22,039 bases of DNA from Streptomyces griseus subsp. griseus (GTDB lineage Bacteria > Actinomycetota > Actinomycetes > Streptomycetales > Streptomycetaceae). Position 1 is the stretch's first letter. Each line of letters starts with the position of its first letter. The DNA lies in contig NZ_JOJE01000066.1 of the NCBI RefSeq assembly GCF_000720255.1, forward strand, positions 1 to 22,039, given 5' to 3'. This document shows, piece by piece, positions 7,525-15,839 of the stretch. Under the pieces are notes generated by a model that was given only the letters and a program-made list of their open reading frames with translations, did not search any database and was not told the origin of the DNA. Position numbers and translations under genes: made by a program.

Positions 7525-8571
7525 TCAGCGACGGGGAGTCGACTCGTCGTGTCCGGTGTTCTCGCGCGGCAGGAACCTGTGGCGAGCCCAGAGGCTCAGC
7601 AATGCCGTTCCGCCGACCAACAGCGGTACCGGGTCCCCGGCAGGCGGAGCCAGCACGTATCCCAGCGCGGTGGCCGTGCAGACCGTCAGGGGAATGAACG
7701 CCGCCGCACCCTCCATCCCCCATCGCAGCGCGGGCTGAGCGGTGCCCAGGGCGCTCGCCCCGCCGGGCACCCAAGGGGCGACAGCGGCCACCAGCAGTCC
7801 CGCGGTGGCGCAAGTGTCGACCAGTCGACAGGACATCACCTCGGGGCCGTGCGGGCCGACCGTCCACAGTCGCAGGGTATCGCCGATCAGCATGAGGGAC
7901 AGCCCGGCGATCCCGACCCACAAGGTGGCTCTCTGGTCGCTGCGCACAAGACGGCGCAGGGAGAACAGGAAACTGAGGAACACGACTTCCGCGGCCCACA
8001 GGACACCGACCATCCCGGTCCCCAGCCGCCAGCCGCCACCGGCCCCCCGCAGCAGCACCCATCCCGTCATGAACACGACCCCGGCTGCGACGACCCCGTC
8101 GACCACGCGCCGCAGCAACACGTGTCGGCCTGTACCGGCGTCGGCCGCGACCACCAGACCGGCCATCCCCAGGCCGAACGTCAGCGTCACTCCGGTGACC
8201 ACCACCGAACCCAGCAACGACGGCGCTTCCCGTCCCGACGCCGAAGACCGAGCCGACAGCACGGTGACCGCTCCCCGGTATACGCCTCCGGTTACCGCGG
8301 AGCCCCCCAACAGCAGCAGCCGTGTCCGCACCCGTCCGCTCGTTCCCCTCGCGCGGAGGAGCAGGGAGGCCGCCAACCCCCAGCAACCGGTGGACGGCCC
8401 GAAGGCCACCATCCTCGCCGCCCCGCCGCCGGCGGCCCACGACCCGCCGAGCACCAGCACCGATCCCACGAGACACGCCGCGCCCACCACTGCCCGGGTC
8501 CGTGCCCAGGCCCGATGACAGCGGCCCTCCTGGACCCCGAGCACGTCCGGCGACTTCCCCAGCCCCGACAT
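7525..8571 (-). CDS. polytopic integral membrane protein of unknown function
   Basis: The 348-residue product has about ten hydrophobic segments, among them VVGAACLVGSVLVLGG near residue 25, VVVTGVTLTFGLGMAGLVV near 130 and LWVGIAGLSLMLIGDTL near 225. A short charged tail ends STPRR. The layout recalls the membrane sensor part of some actinobacterial GGDEF/EAL proteins, but no GGDEF, EAL or other catalytic domain follows, so the function stays unknown. ATG 8571 is preceded by GGTGGGAAGG 8 bases upstream, a good ribosome site, which argues against the longer open frame reaching 8952. It is convergent with the GAF/Fis regulator (104 bp between stops) and divergent from the Rhs remnant. Confidence 0.75.
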   Translation of the reverse strand: MSGLGKSPDVLGVQEGRCHRAWARTRAVVGAACLVGSVLVLGGSWAAGGGAARMVAFGPSTGCWGLAASLLLRARGTSGRVRTRLLLLGGSAVTGGVYRGAVTVLSARSSASGREAPSLLGSVVVTGVTLTFGLGMAGLVVAADAGTGRHVLLRRVVDGVVAAGVVFMTGWVLLRGAGGGWRLGTGMVGVLWAAEVVFLSFLFSLRRLVRSDQRATLWVGIAGLSLMLIGDTLRLWTVGPHGPEVMSCRLVDTCATAGLLVAAVAPWVPGGASALGTAQPALRWGMEGAAAFIPLTVCTATALGYVLAPPAGDPVPLLVGGTALLSLWARHRFLPRENTGHDESTPRR

Positions 8572-8875
8572 CTGGTACGCCTTCCCACCGGTCCCCGCCC
8601 GCAGGGCCTCACACGCGGCCCCGGATTCATTCAGAACCGTAAAAGATCTAGCACCGCCCCCGAACGGAACCATCCGCTCATTCACTCGTACTGCGTAAGA
8701 GAGGAGAGAGCTCCGGCCCTCCTCTTCGCGCCGCCGACGTCTCGGCAGAGAATCCGGGACACGTTCCCGTCCGGCCCGCGGTGTACTCCGCCGCGAGCAC
8801 CAGACGTCCGGCAGTAGACGCCGGCACTCGGGTAGCGGGACGCGCAGGGTGCTCCGCGTAACGACGTCTCCCAAG
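8572..8875. other. intergenic stretch without recognisable gene
   Basis: This contains the upstream region of the minus-strand membrane-protein gene, including a relatively AT-rich part around 8640-8700. A weak 7-bp inverted repeat (AGAGGAG with CTCCTCT, about 8700-8727) is present. I see no coding signal. It probably includes the breakpoint at which the Rhs gene lost its 5' part. Confidence 0.4.
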
Positions 8876-8976
8876 GTCACGCCGTACACGTACACCGACC
8901 GCGGCCAGGTCCTGCGGGAGACCAAGGACAACGACAACACGGTCGACAACACCTACTTCCTCGACGGTGCGCTCAA
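8876..8976 (+). pseudogene. Rhs/YD-repeat protein remnant, 5' fragment before a frameshift
   Basis: The frame reads YTYTDRGQVLRETKDNDNTV and then YFLDGALK, typical of streptomycete Rhs/YD-repeat shells. It then leaves frame at CTCAAGCCACC. Adding a single G (AAGGCCACC) would restore LKATVEKK and join it to the next open frame, so a one-base deletion near 8975 is the simplest cause. No start codon with a ribosome site precedes it. The large N-terminal part of an Rhs protein is absent, so this is a 5'-truncated remnant. Confidence 0.75.
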
Positions 8977-8982
8977 GCCACC

Positions 8983-9816
8983 GTGGAGAAGAAGGCCGGC
9001 GGCACCCTGGTGGCCTCGCACACCTACGCCTACGACGCCAACGGCAACCAGGCGCAGGACGTCGCGAAGAAGATGAACGCCGACAACCACTCGGGGTACC
9101 TCGACTCCACCACCGACTACACGTACGACCCGGTCGACCGGCTGAAGCAGTCGGTCAAGACCGGCAACGGCGCGTCGACCGACACGTACGTCCACGACGA
9201 CAACTCCAACGTCATCAGCCAGACGGTCGAGGACACGTCCACGACCTTCACCTACGACCGCAACCGGCTGCAGAGCGCGGCCGTCGCGGGTACGGCGTTC
9301 CAGTACAACTACGATCCGTTCGGCCGCCAGGAGTCGGTCACCAGCAACGGCACGGTCGTCGGGCGCAGCGTGTACGACGGCTTCGACCACGTCGTCGAGT
9401 CCGCGGAGGCGTGCCCGGCGCTGGTCATCGATGACTTCCTCATGGTGTCCGTTCCGACGCCCGGTGCCGAGACGCTGTGGGCGGCGTCCGGGTGCCGGGA
9501 GGACGAGATCCTTCAGGATCTGTTCGAGATGGGCGACACCGAGGACTACGTCCCGTACCCGCAGCCGGGAGGCCTGATCAGCTGGGCGTCGTCCTATTCG
9601 GGGGACTCCTTCTACTGGAGGACGAGCCCCGCGGACCCCGACGCATGGCCGGTGGTCGTCCGCGGGGACAACGGCGACTGGATGGAGTTCCAGGTCGGTG
9701 CCGTCGAGTTCCTGGCCGGCGTGTACGGGCGCACCATCCGCGTCGGGGGTATGCCCAGGGACTTCCCCAGCGACGATCCGAAGGTGCTGGGCCTGAGCGA
9801 CGACCCCATCGACTGA
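8983..9816 (+). CDS. chimeric ORF: Rhs/YD-repeat segment fused to SUKH (SMI1/KNR4)-like C-terminal part
   Basis: The open frame of 277 codons has two unlike halves. Residues 1 to about 140 carry YD-repeat units (HTYAYDANGNQ, YTYDPVDRLKQSV, FTYDRNRLQSA, YNYDPFGRQESVTSNGT), ending at VYDGFDHVVES. From about 142 it turns acidic and reads VIDDFLMVSVP, PGGLISWASS, DSFYWRTSPADPDAWPVVV and VEFLAGVYG. That is the pattern of SMI1/KNR4 (SUKH) proteins, immunity partners of polymorphic toxins, lacking about their first 40 residues. In intact loci the Rhs shell leads into a toxic tip and the immunity gene follows, so a deletion of toxin tip plus immunity start would create this fusion. GTG 8983 has no ribosome site, so expression is doubtful and the whole is probably a pseudogene. 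Confidence 0.65.
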   Translation: MEKKAGGTLVASHTYAYDANGNQAQDVAKKMNADNHSGYLDSTTDYTYDPVDRLKQSVKTGNGASTDTYVHDDNSNVISQTVEDTSTTFTYDRNRLQSAAVAGTAFQYNYDPFGRQESVTSNGTVVGRSVYDGFDHVVESAEACPALVIDDFLMVSVPTPGAETLWAASGCREDEILQDLFEMGDTEDYVPYPQPGGLISWASSYSGDSFYWRTSPADPDAWPVVVRGDNGDWMEFQVGAVEFLAGVYGRTIRVGGMPRDFPSDDPKVLGLSDDPID

Positions 9817-9848
9817 TCGACAACTGATCCACAGGCACATGCGAACGG

Positions 9849-9879
9849 CGATCGCCCCCAGGGTTCCTGGGGGCGATCG
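9849..9879 (+). terminator. strong hairpin after the Rhs-SUKH remnant
   Basis: A perfect 14-bp stem (9849-9862 with 9866-9879, CGATCGCCCCCAGG) has a 3-base loop and is followed by TCATTCA rather than a long T-run, as is common in actinobacteria. It lies 33 bp after the stop of the chimeric ORF and could also act from the other side. Confidence 0.8.
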
Positions 9880-9965
9880 TCATTCAGCAGGTTCGGCGAC
9901 CGGCGCGGTCGCCAGTGAGTGCTTCGTTTCCAGGCTGGTCCCCAACTGGTCCCCCAAATGATCAA

Positions 9966-9998
9966 GGGGCCGTTTCAGATCTCCTCTGAAACGGCCCC
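9966..9998 (-). terminator. terminator of the tRNA-Pro gene
   Basis: A perfect 13-bp stem (9966-9978 with 9986-9998, GGGGCCGTTTCAG) has a 7-base loop. It lies 20 bp past the 3' end of the minus-strand tRNA gene, the expected place for its transcription terminator. Confidence 0.8.
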
Positions 9999-10018
9999 TG
10001 ACCTGCGACTTCGTAAAG

Positions 10019-10092
<74 letters not shown>

Positions 10093-10194
10093 TCGCGCGT
10101 ACACGGGGTGTCCCGCGTGATCGCGCGAACAGCACTTTACCCCACGCCGGGCACCGTGCCGAAGCGGGCACGGGAGGGGCGGGACAATCGATGC

Positions 10195-10731
10195 ATGGGT
10201 GACACAGGACGTACCGGCGGCGCCTTCCCGGCTCGGGGGGCGGGCGCCCGGGACCGGGACAGTGAGGGGCGGGCGCGCAACGCACGGCCGCGGGACGGGC
10301 TCGGGCGGCCGCTGCCGTACGGGGTGGAGGGGGTGGAGCGGCAGCCCGAGGGGGTCGTACGGACCCCGGAGGAGAGCGTCGCCGAGGCACAGGCGCTGCT
10401 GGACACGGGGAAGCCGTTCCACGCGCACGAGGTGTTCGAGGACGCCTGGAAATCGGGGCCCGAGGAGGAACGGGCGCTGTGGCGGGGGCTGGCCCAGATG
10501 GCGGTGGGGCTCACGCACGCGGCCCGCGGGAACCTCACGGGCGGGGCGCGGCTGCTGCGGCGCGGCGCCGGGGCCGTGGAGGAGTGGGCGTCGGGCCGGG
10601 CGCGCCGGCAGCCGTACCGGATGGATCTCGCGGGGCTCGTGGCCTGGGCGCGGGAGCTGGCGGAGGCCGTTGAGCGCGACGGGCGGGCGGTGGACGCCCG
10701 GGAGCGGGCGCCGCGGCTTCGGGAGCGGTAG
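10195..10731 (+). CDS. DUF309 domain-containing protein
   Basis: The 178-residue protein has a variable charged N-terminus (1 to about 60) and a DUF309 helical domain (about 65-165). The domain signature is ALLDTGKPFHAHEVFEDAWK, then ALWRGLAQMAVGLTHAARGN. The H-x-H-E-V-F-E/D-x-W motif is characteristic, and in the family it may mark a metal-binding or hydrolase-like site, but no function is established. The last 30 residues are charged and low in complexity. The start ATG 10195 is supported by frame and by lack of protein-like sequence before it. The ribosome site is poor (GGGAGGGG is 18 bases away), so a downstream start is possible. Confidence 0.85.
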   Translation: MGDTGRTGGAFPARGAGARDRDSEGRARNARPRDGLGRPLPYGVEGVERQPEGVVRTPEESVAEAQALLDTGKPFHAHEVFEDAWKSGPEEERALWRGLAQMAVGLTHAARGNLTGGARLLRRGAGAVEEWASGRARRQPYRMDLAGLVAWARELAEAVERDGRAVDARERAPRLRER

Positions 10732-10736
10732 CGCAC

Positions 10737-10772
10737 GTGGACGCGGTGGACGCGGTGCACGCGGTGCACGCG
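10737..10772 (+). repeat. four tandem copies of 9-bp GTG(G/C)ACGCG
   Basis: Two copies of GTGGACGCG are followed by two of GTGCACGCG, and a partial fifth (GTG) follows. The array sits in the 70-bp gap between the DUF309 gene and cobF, where the cobF promoter would be expected. Confidence 0.85.
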
Positions 10773-10801
10773 GTGTCAGTGGCGTACGGCAGACTCGGGG
10801 C

Positions 10802-11575
10802 GTGCGAAAGATTCATGTCATCGGGATCGGGGCGGGCGACCCCGAGCAGCTGACCCTGCAGGCGGTCCGGGCGCTGCGCGGAACGGACGTGTTCTTCGTC
10901 CTGGACAAGGGCGAGGTGAAGAGCGACCTCACCCAGCTCCGCCGGGACATGCTCGACGCGCACCTGCCGGAGGGGACGTACCGCCTGGTCCAGGCGCGCG
11001 ACCCGGAGCGGGACCGAAAGGCGGGGGGTGCCGCCTACTCCCCCGCCGTCGGAGACTGGCGCAGCGCCCGCGCCGACATCTACGAGCGGCTGATCGCCGA
11101 GCAGCTGGACGAGGACGAGACCGGCGCGTTCCTGGTGTGGGGCGACCCCGCGCTGTACGACAGCACGCTCGGGATCCTGGAGGAGGTGCTGGAGCGCGGC
11201 GCGGTGGCCTTCGCGTACGACGTCGTGCCCGGGATCAGCAGTGTCTCGGCGCTCGTCGCCCGTCATCGCACGGGCCTGAACCGGGTGGCCCGCCCGGTGC
11301 AGATCACCACGGGCCGGCGGCTGGCCGAGGGGTTCCCGGAGGGGGTGGACGACGTCGTCGTGATGCTGGACGCGCACCAGACCTTCCGGCGGTACGCCGA
11401 CCAGGACATCGACATCTACTGGGGCGCCTACATAGGCACCCCGGACGAGATCCTCGCCTCCGGCCCGATCGCCGAGGCCGCCCCCCGCATCGAGCGGTTG
11501 CGCGCCGAGGCGCGGGAGCGCAAGGGCTGGATCATGGACACCTATCTGCTGCGGCGCAAACCCAAGGACGCCTGA
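10802..11575 (+). CDS. cobF: precorrin-6A synthase (deacetylating), CobF
   Basis: The 257-residue SAM-dependent enzyme of the aerobic cobalamin pathway methylates precorrin-5 at C-1 and releases the extruded acetyl group. It opens with HVIGIGAGDPEQLTLQAV, the tetrapyrrole methylase P-loop-like motif, and shows FLVWGDPALYDST (about 110-122) and YDVVPGISSVSAL (about 140). The D-K-G-E-V-K-S-D-L-x-x-L-R stretch near residue 32 and the MDTYLLRR tail are typical of CobF rather than other tetrapyrrole methylases. GTG 10802 begins the conserved sequence and has no clear Shine-Dalgarno site. It converges on cobK, whose enzyme acts next. Confidence 0.93.
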   Translation: MRKIHVIGIGAGDPEQLTLQAVRALRGTDVFFVLDKGEVKSDLTQLRRDMLDAHLPEGTYRLVQARDPERDRKAGGAAYSPAVGDWRSARADIYERLIAEQLDEDETGAFLVWGDPALYDSTLGILEEVLERGAVAFAYDVVPGISSVSALVARHRTGLNRVARPVQITTGRRLAEGFPEGVDDVVVMLDAHQTFRRYADQDIDIYWGAYIGTPDEILASGPIAEAAPRIERLRAEARERKGWIMDTYLLRRKPKDA

Positions 11576-11603
11576 GGCGCCCTCGCGTCCCCGGCGGCGG
11601 AGC

Positions 11604-12380
11604 TCATGACCGCCGGCGCGCACCGGCCTGCGGACCGAGGCCGCCGAGCCCGAGCCGGGCCAGTGCCGTGGGGACGTCGGGGACCACGGTGACGTCCGCC
11701 GGGAGCGGTGGCCGGCGTACGACGACGACCGGCAGCCCCAGTTGGCGCGCGGCCGTGAGTTTCGCCGCCGTCGCCTCTCCCCCGCTGTCCTTCGTCACGA
11801 CCACGTCGACCCGGTGCTCGCGCAGCAGCGCCGACTCGTCGGCCACGGTGAACGGACCGCGCGCCAGCACCACGTCCAGCCGCGGCGGCATCGGTGGCTC
11901 GGGTGGTTCCACGGAGCGGGCGACGAAGTGCAGGCCGGTCAGACCGGCGAAGGCGGCCAGACCGAGGCGGCCCGTGGTCAGGAAGACCCGTCGGCCGAGC
12001 TCCGGAAGCAGGTCAGCGGCGGCGTCGAGGGAGTCGACCGGGTGCCAGCGGTCGCCGGGCCCGGGCTGCCAGCCGGGCCGGCGCAGCACCAGCAGCGGCA
12101 GCCTCGTCGCCGCCGCGGCCCGTGCGGCGTTCGCCGTGATGCCCGCGGCGAAGGGGTGGGTGGCGTCGACGAGCGCGTCCACGCCCTGCTCGTCAAGCCA
12201 CTCGGCCAGCCCCTCCGCCCCGCCGAACCCGCCGACGCGTACGTCCCCTTCCAGCGCCCCGGGCCGGGACACCCGCCCGGCCAGCGACGTCGTCACCCGT
12301 ACGCCGGACCGTGCCACCAGCTCGGCTGCGAGCCGGCGGGCCTCGGTGGTGCCGCCGAGGACGAGGACATGGGGGGACAT
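11604..12380 (-). CDS. cobK: precorrin-6A reductase, CobK/CbiJ
   Basis: The 258-residue enzyme reduces a double bond of the precorrin-6A macrocycle with NADPH, directly after the CobF step. Motifs are VLVLGGTTEARRLAAEL at the start, VDALVDATHPFAAGIT (about 67-82), RRVFLTTGRLGLAAFAGL (about 130-148) and VVVTKDSGGEATAAKL (about 198-213), all typical of CobK/CbiJ. Length is normal. It is convergent with cobF (28 bp between stops). ATG 12380 has no Shine-Dalgarno site, but TACCCT lies 7 bases upstream, suggesting leaderless expression. Other cobalamin genes are not in the window. Confidence 0.93.
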   Translation of the reverse strand: MSPHVLVLGGTTEARRLAAELVARSGVRVTTSLAGRVSRPGALEGDVRVGGFGGAEGLAEWLDEQGVDALVDATHPFAAGITANAARAAAATRLPLLVLRRPGWQPGPGDRWHPVDSLDAAADLLPELGRRVFLTTGRLGLAAFAGLTGLHFVARSVEPPEPPMPPRLDVVLARGPFTVADESALLREHRVDVVVTKDSGGEATAAKLTAARQLGLPVVVVRRPPLPADVTVVPDVPTALARLGLGGLGPQAGARRRS

Positions 12381-12387
12381 GGGGTCG

Positions 12388-12393
12388 AGGGTA
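12388..12393 (-). promoter_or_regulatory. putative -10 box of leaderless cobK
   Basis: On the minus strand TACCCT is followed after 7 bases by the cobK ATG with no ribosome site. This fits a -10 (TAnnnT) of a leaderless transcript. No convincing -35 is seen. Confidence 0.4.
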
Positions 12394-12469
12394 CGAGGCC
12401 CCGGCGCCGACGAGGAGTTCGGGTGGGTCCCCGAGCACGCGGCACTCTGCGGTGCGTCCGGGGCCGCGT

Positions 12470-12475
12470 TATCGT
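12470..12475 (+). promoter_or_regulatory. putative -10 box of the leaderless HAD-phosphatase gene
   Basis: TATCGT is followed after 6 bases by the ATG at 12482, and no ribosome-binding sequence is present. The arrangement matches leaderless streptomycete genes. No clear -35 is seen. Confidence 0.4.
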
Positions 12476-12481
12476 CCCCGC

Positions 12482-13285
12482 ATGGACGCGGTGCGGGCCG
12501 TACTGATCGACGTCGACGGCGTGCTCACGGTCTCCTGGCAGCCGCTGCCGGGTGCGGTCGGCGCGCTGCGTGAGATCCGGGACGCGGGGCTCGCCGTCGT
12601 GCTGGTCACCAACACCACCTCCCGGACGCGCGCGTCGATCGCCGGCACGCTGGCGGACGCGGGCTTCCCGGTGACCGCCGACGACATCCTCACCGCTCCC
12701 GCCGTCACCGCCGCGCACCTCGCCGAAAGGGCCCCCGGGGCACGCTGTGTGCTGCTGAACAGCGGCGGGGACAGCGGCGATGACATCGGGGAGGATCTGG
12801 CCGGGGTCACCCTGGTCGACGGGAGCGACAGTGACGTGGACGTCGTCGTCCTCGGCGGCGCCGGTCCCGAGTTCGGCTACGCCGCACTGAACCGCGCCTT
12901 CCACCACCTCCAGCGGGGTGCGCGGCTGGTGGCCATGCACCGGAACCTGTACTGGCGTACCGACGCCGGGCTCCAGCTCGACTCGGGCGCGTTCCTGGCC
13001 GGTCTGGAGGCGGCCGTGCGGATCGAGGCCGAGGTGACGGGGAAGCCGTCGCCCGCGTTCTTCGCGGCGGCGCTGGCGCATCTCGGCGCCGGCGCGGACG
13101 AGGCGCTGATGGTCGGCGACGACATCGAGTCCGACGTCCTCGCGGCGCAGCGGGCCGGGATCAGCGGGGTGCTGGTGAAGACGGGCAAGTACCTGCCGGA
13201 GACCCATCGGGACGCCAGTGGCACGCCCGACCACGTGGTCGACTCTTTCGCGGATCTGCCCGCTCTGCTGGGGCTAGTGAGGTAG
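12482..13285 (+). CDS. HAD-IIA family hydrolase (NagD/phospholysine-phosphohistidine phosphatase-like)
   Basis: The 267-residue protein carries the four HAD motifs. Motif I is LIDVDGVL (nucleophile Asp10, acid Asp12). Motif II is VLVTNTTSRTR (about 40-50). The conserved lysine is in VTGKPSPAFF (about 188-197). Motif IV is ALMVGDDIESDVLAAQRAG (about 208-226). A capping domain between motifs II and III places it in subclass IIA, beside NagD and LHPP-type phosphatases. The physiological substrate cannot be read from sequence. The last 12 bases overlap the convergent exporter gene. The start looks leaderless. Confidence 0.9.
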   Translation: MDAVRAVLIDVDGVLTVSWQPLPGAVGALREIRDAGLAVVLVTNTTSRTRASIAGTLADAGFPVTADDILTAPAVTAAHLAERAPGARCVLLNSGGDSGDDIGEDLAGVTLVDGSDSDVDVVVLGGAGPEFGYAALNRAFHHLQRGARLVAMHRNLYWRTDAGLQLDSGAFLAGLEAAVRIEAEVTGKPSPAFFAAALAHLGAGADEALMVGDDIESDVLAAQRAGISGVLVKTGKYLPETHRDASGTPDHVVDSFADLPALLGLVR

Positions 13286-14041
13286 CAGCTGTACGGCGCC
13301 CACCACCGTCGCCGCGATCACCAACTGCTCGAAGACACGCTGGTTGATCCGGTGCACGGCCCACTTGCCGAACAGGGCGCCGGGGACGACGAACGCGACG
13401 AGGGCGGCGTCCAGGACGAGCGAGGGACCGTCGATCAGGCCGAGGCCGACGCTGAAGGGCACCTTGGAGATGTTCACGATCAGGAAGAAGAACGCCGAGG
13501 TGCCCAGGAAGCCCAGCTTCCGGAAGCCCGCCGACAGCAGGTACATCGACATCACCGGGCCGCCCGCGTTGGCGACCATCGTGGTGAAACCGCCGAGGAC
13601 GCCGTAGGAGCGGGCCTTGGCCCGGCCGGTCCGGGTGGTGACCGAGTCCGGCTCGTCCTCGGCGTCGGCCGTGCGGCGCCGCCACACCGTGACCGCCGCC
13701 ATCAGCAGCAGAATCGCCCCGATCGACGTCCGTACCACCCCGTCGTCGGCCCTCAGCAGGAAGACCGCCCCGACGACCACACCGGCCGCGACCGCGGGGA
13801 ACAGGCGCCACAGCGTGGGCCAGTGGGCGTGCCTGCGGTAGGTGAGGACGGCCAAAACGTCACCGGCGATCAGGATCGGCAGCAGGACGCCGGTGGAGGC
13901 GCGGGCGGGCAGGACCGCCGCGAAGATCGCCAGGCTGACGGTGTTGGCTCCGCTCACCGCGGTCTTCGAGAAGCCGACGAGCAGGGCGGCGAGGGCGAGG
14001 GCGGTGAACTCCCAGGCGGTGAGGTGCGTGATCGTGTCCAT
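13274..14041 (-). CDS. sulfite exporter TauE/SafE family permease
   Basis: The 255-residue membrane protein has about eight hydrophobic segments. The two half-repeats typical of TauE/SafE (DUF81) proteins are LALAALLVGFSKTAVSGANT near the N-terminus and YGVLGGFTTMVANAGGPVMS near residue 150. Family members are thought to export sulfite, sulfoacetate or other small organic anions. No neighbour indicates the substrate. ATG 14041 follows GGAG by 5 bases. The 3' end overlaps the HAD gene by 12 bp on the other strand. A weak half-match to the DmdR/IdeR iron box (CACCTAA at 14062-14068) lies upstream and is not relied upon. Confidence 0.9.
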   Translation of the reverse strand: MDTITHLTAWEFTALALAALLVGFSKTAVSGANTVSLAIFAAVLPARASTGVLLPILIAGDVLAVLTYRRHAHWPTLWRLFPAVAAGVVVGAVFLLRADDGVVRTSIGAILLLMAAVTVWRRRTADAEDEPDSVTTRTGRAKARSYGVLGGFTTMVANAGGPVMSMYLLSAGFRKLGFLGTSAFFFLIVNISKVPFSVGLGLIDGPSLVLDAALVAFVVPGALFGKWAVHRINQRVFEQLVIAATVVGAVQLLPH

Positions 14042-14166
14042 GCGGACTCCGATGCTAAGGGCACCTAACCGATGCCGTAAGCACCGTCTCGCCTGGTGGC
14101 ACGCTGCGTTGGTGTGGGCGCCGAGTACTCACCCGGCGCTGAAGAGTGCCTCACGCCGAGAGTGTC

Positions 14167-15354
<1,188 letters not shown>

Positions 15355-15404
15355 GACAGGACTCCTGATCACCGAAGCCGTCCCGGCAGGGGCCGACCGG
15401 ACTT

Positions 15405-15421
15405 AATTAGCGATGCTAGTT
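15405..15421. promoter_or_regulatory. operator-like imperfect palindrome AATTAGC-GAT-GCTAGTT
   Basis: Arms AATTAGC and GCTAGTT pair at 6 of 7 positions around GAT, in an AT-rich island that stands out in this GC-rich DNA. It covers the expected transcription start of the thiolase promoter, the usual place for a TetR- or MarR-type repressor. No repressor gene is adjacent. Confidence 0.55.
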
Positions 15422-15425
15422 TTGG

Positions 15426-15454
15426 ACTATAGACCGCCGTCCGCACTCTGGGAA
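15426..15454 (-). promoter_or_regulatory. putative promoter of the thiolase gene
   Basis: On the minus strand TTCCCA (15454-15449) and TATAGT (15431-15426) are separated by 17 bp, a good housekeeping promoter. The predicted start near 15419 leaves a leader of about 65 bases before the GTG at 15354. The same AT-rich island (TATAGA, 15428-15433) might also serve the divergent whiB operon. Confidence 0.5.
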
Positions 15455-15584
15455 GGCCCGACAGGCCTGGGACCCGCGGGACGGGGAACACGTGTTCGCG
15501 GAGGTCATCGGCTTCCGGACAAAGATGCGGACCGGCTGGAACCCGCCGTGTTTGCACCGAATCGCCCGGGGCACCCGCGCCTCC

Positions 15585-15839
15585 ATGGAGTGGTTGCGCA
15601 GCGCCGCCTGCGTGGGAGAGGACCCCGAGCTGTTCTTCCCCGTGGGCTCGACAGGACCGGCCCTGAGGGACATCGCGGCCGCGAAGCGCGTGTGCGCCCG
15701 CTGTCCGGTGATCACGGAGTGTCTCGCCTTCGCGCTCAGCAGCGGACAGGCCGCGGGCGTCTGGGGCGGGACGTGCGAGGAGGAACGCGCGGAACTGCTC
15801 CGCACCAGAAACCGAACGACAAGGAGGAGCACGGTATGA
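15585..15839 (+). CDS. WhiB-family iron-sulfur transcriptional regulator
   Basis: The 84-residue protein has the four cluster-binding cysteines of WhiB-like proteins: Cys9 (SAACVGEDPELFFP), Cys37 and Cys40 (VCARCPV) and Cys46 (TECLAFAL). The GVWGG turn follows at 58-62 with a basic tail (RTRNRTTRR). These small proteins carry a redox- or NO-sensitive [4Fe-4S] cluster and usually act with the principal sigma factor. ATG 15585 begins the conserved MEWLRSAAC region but has no clear ribosome site. The frame is open upstream to a GTG at 15492, so a longer form is possible. The stop overlaps the dps start (ATGA), implying coupled expression with an iron-storage protein. Confidence 0.88.
   Translation: MEWLRSAACVGEDPELFFPVGSTGPALRDIAAAKRVCARCPVITECLAFALSSGQAAGVWGGTCEEERAELLRTRNRTTRRSTV

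Noticed and set aside
6422..8476. 684-codon minus-strand frame overlapping the Fis regulator and the membrane-protein gene
   Set aside because: It is a shadow frame of low-complexity composition, and the recognisable proteins lie in other frames.
8841..9840. 295-codon minus-strand frame opposite the Rhs-SUKH remnant
   Set aside because: Valine/arginine-rich shadow of the plus-strand frame, which itself shows clear YD-repeat and SUKH patterns.
14050..14068. Iron-box-like sequence before the TauE/SafE gene
   Set aside because: Only about 12 of 19 positions match the DmdR/IdeR consensus and only one half is good.
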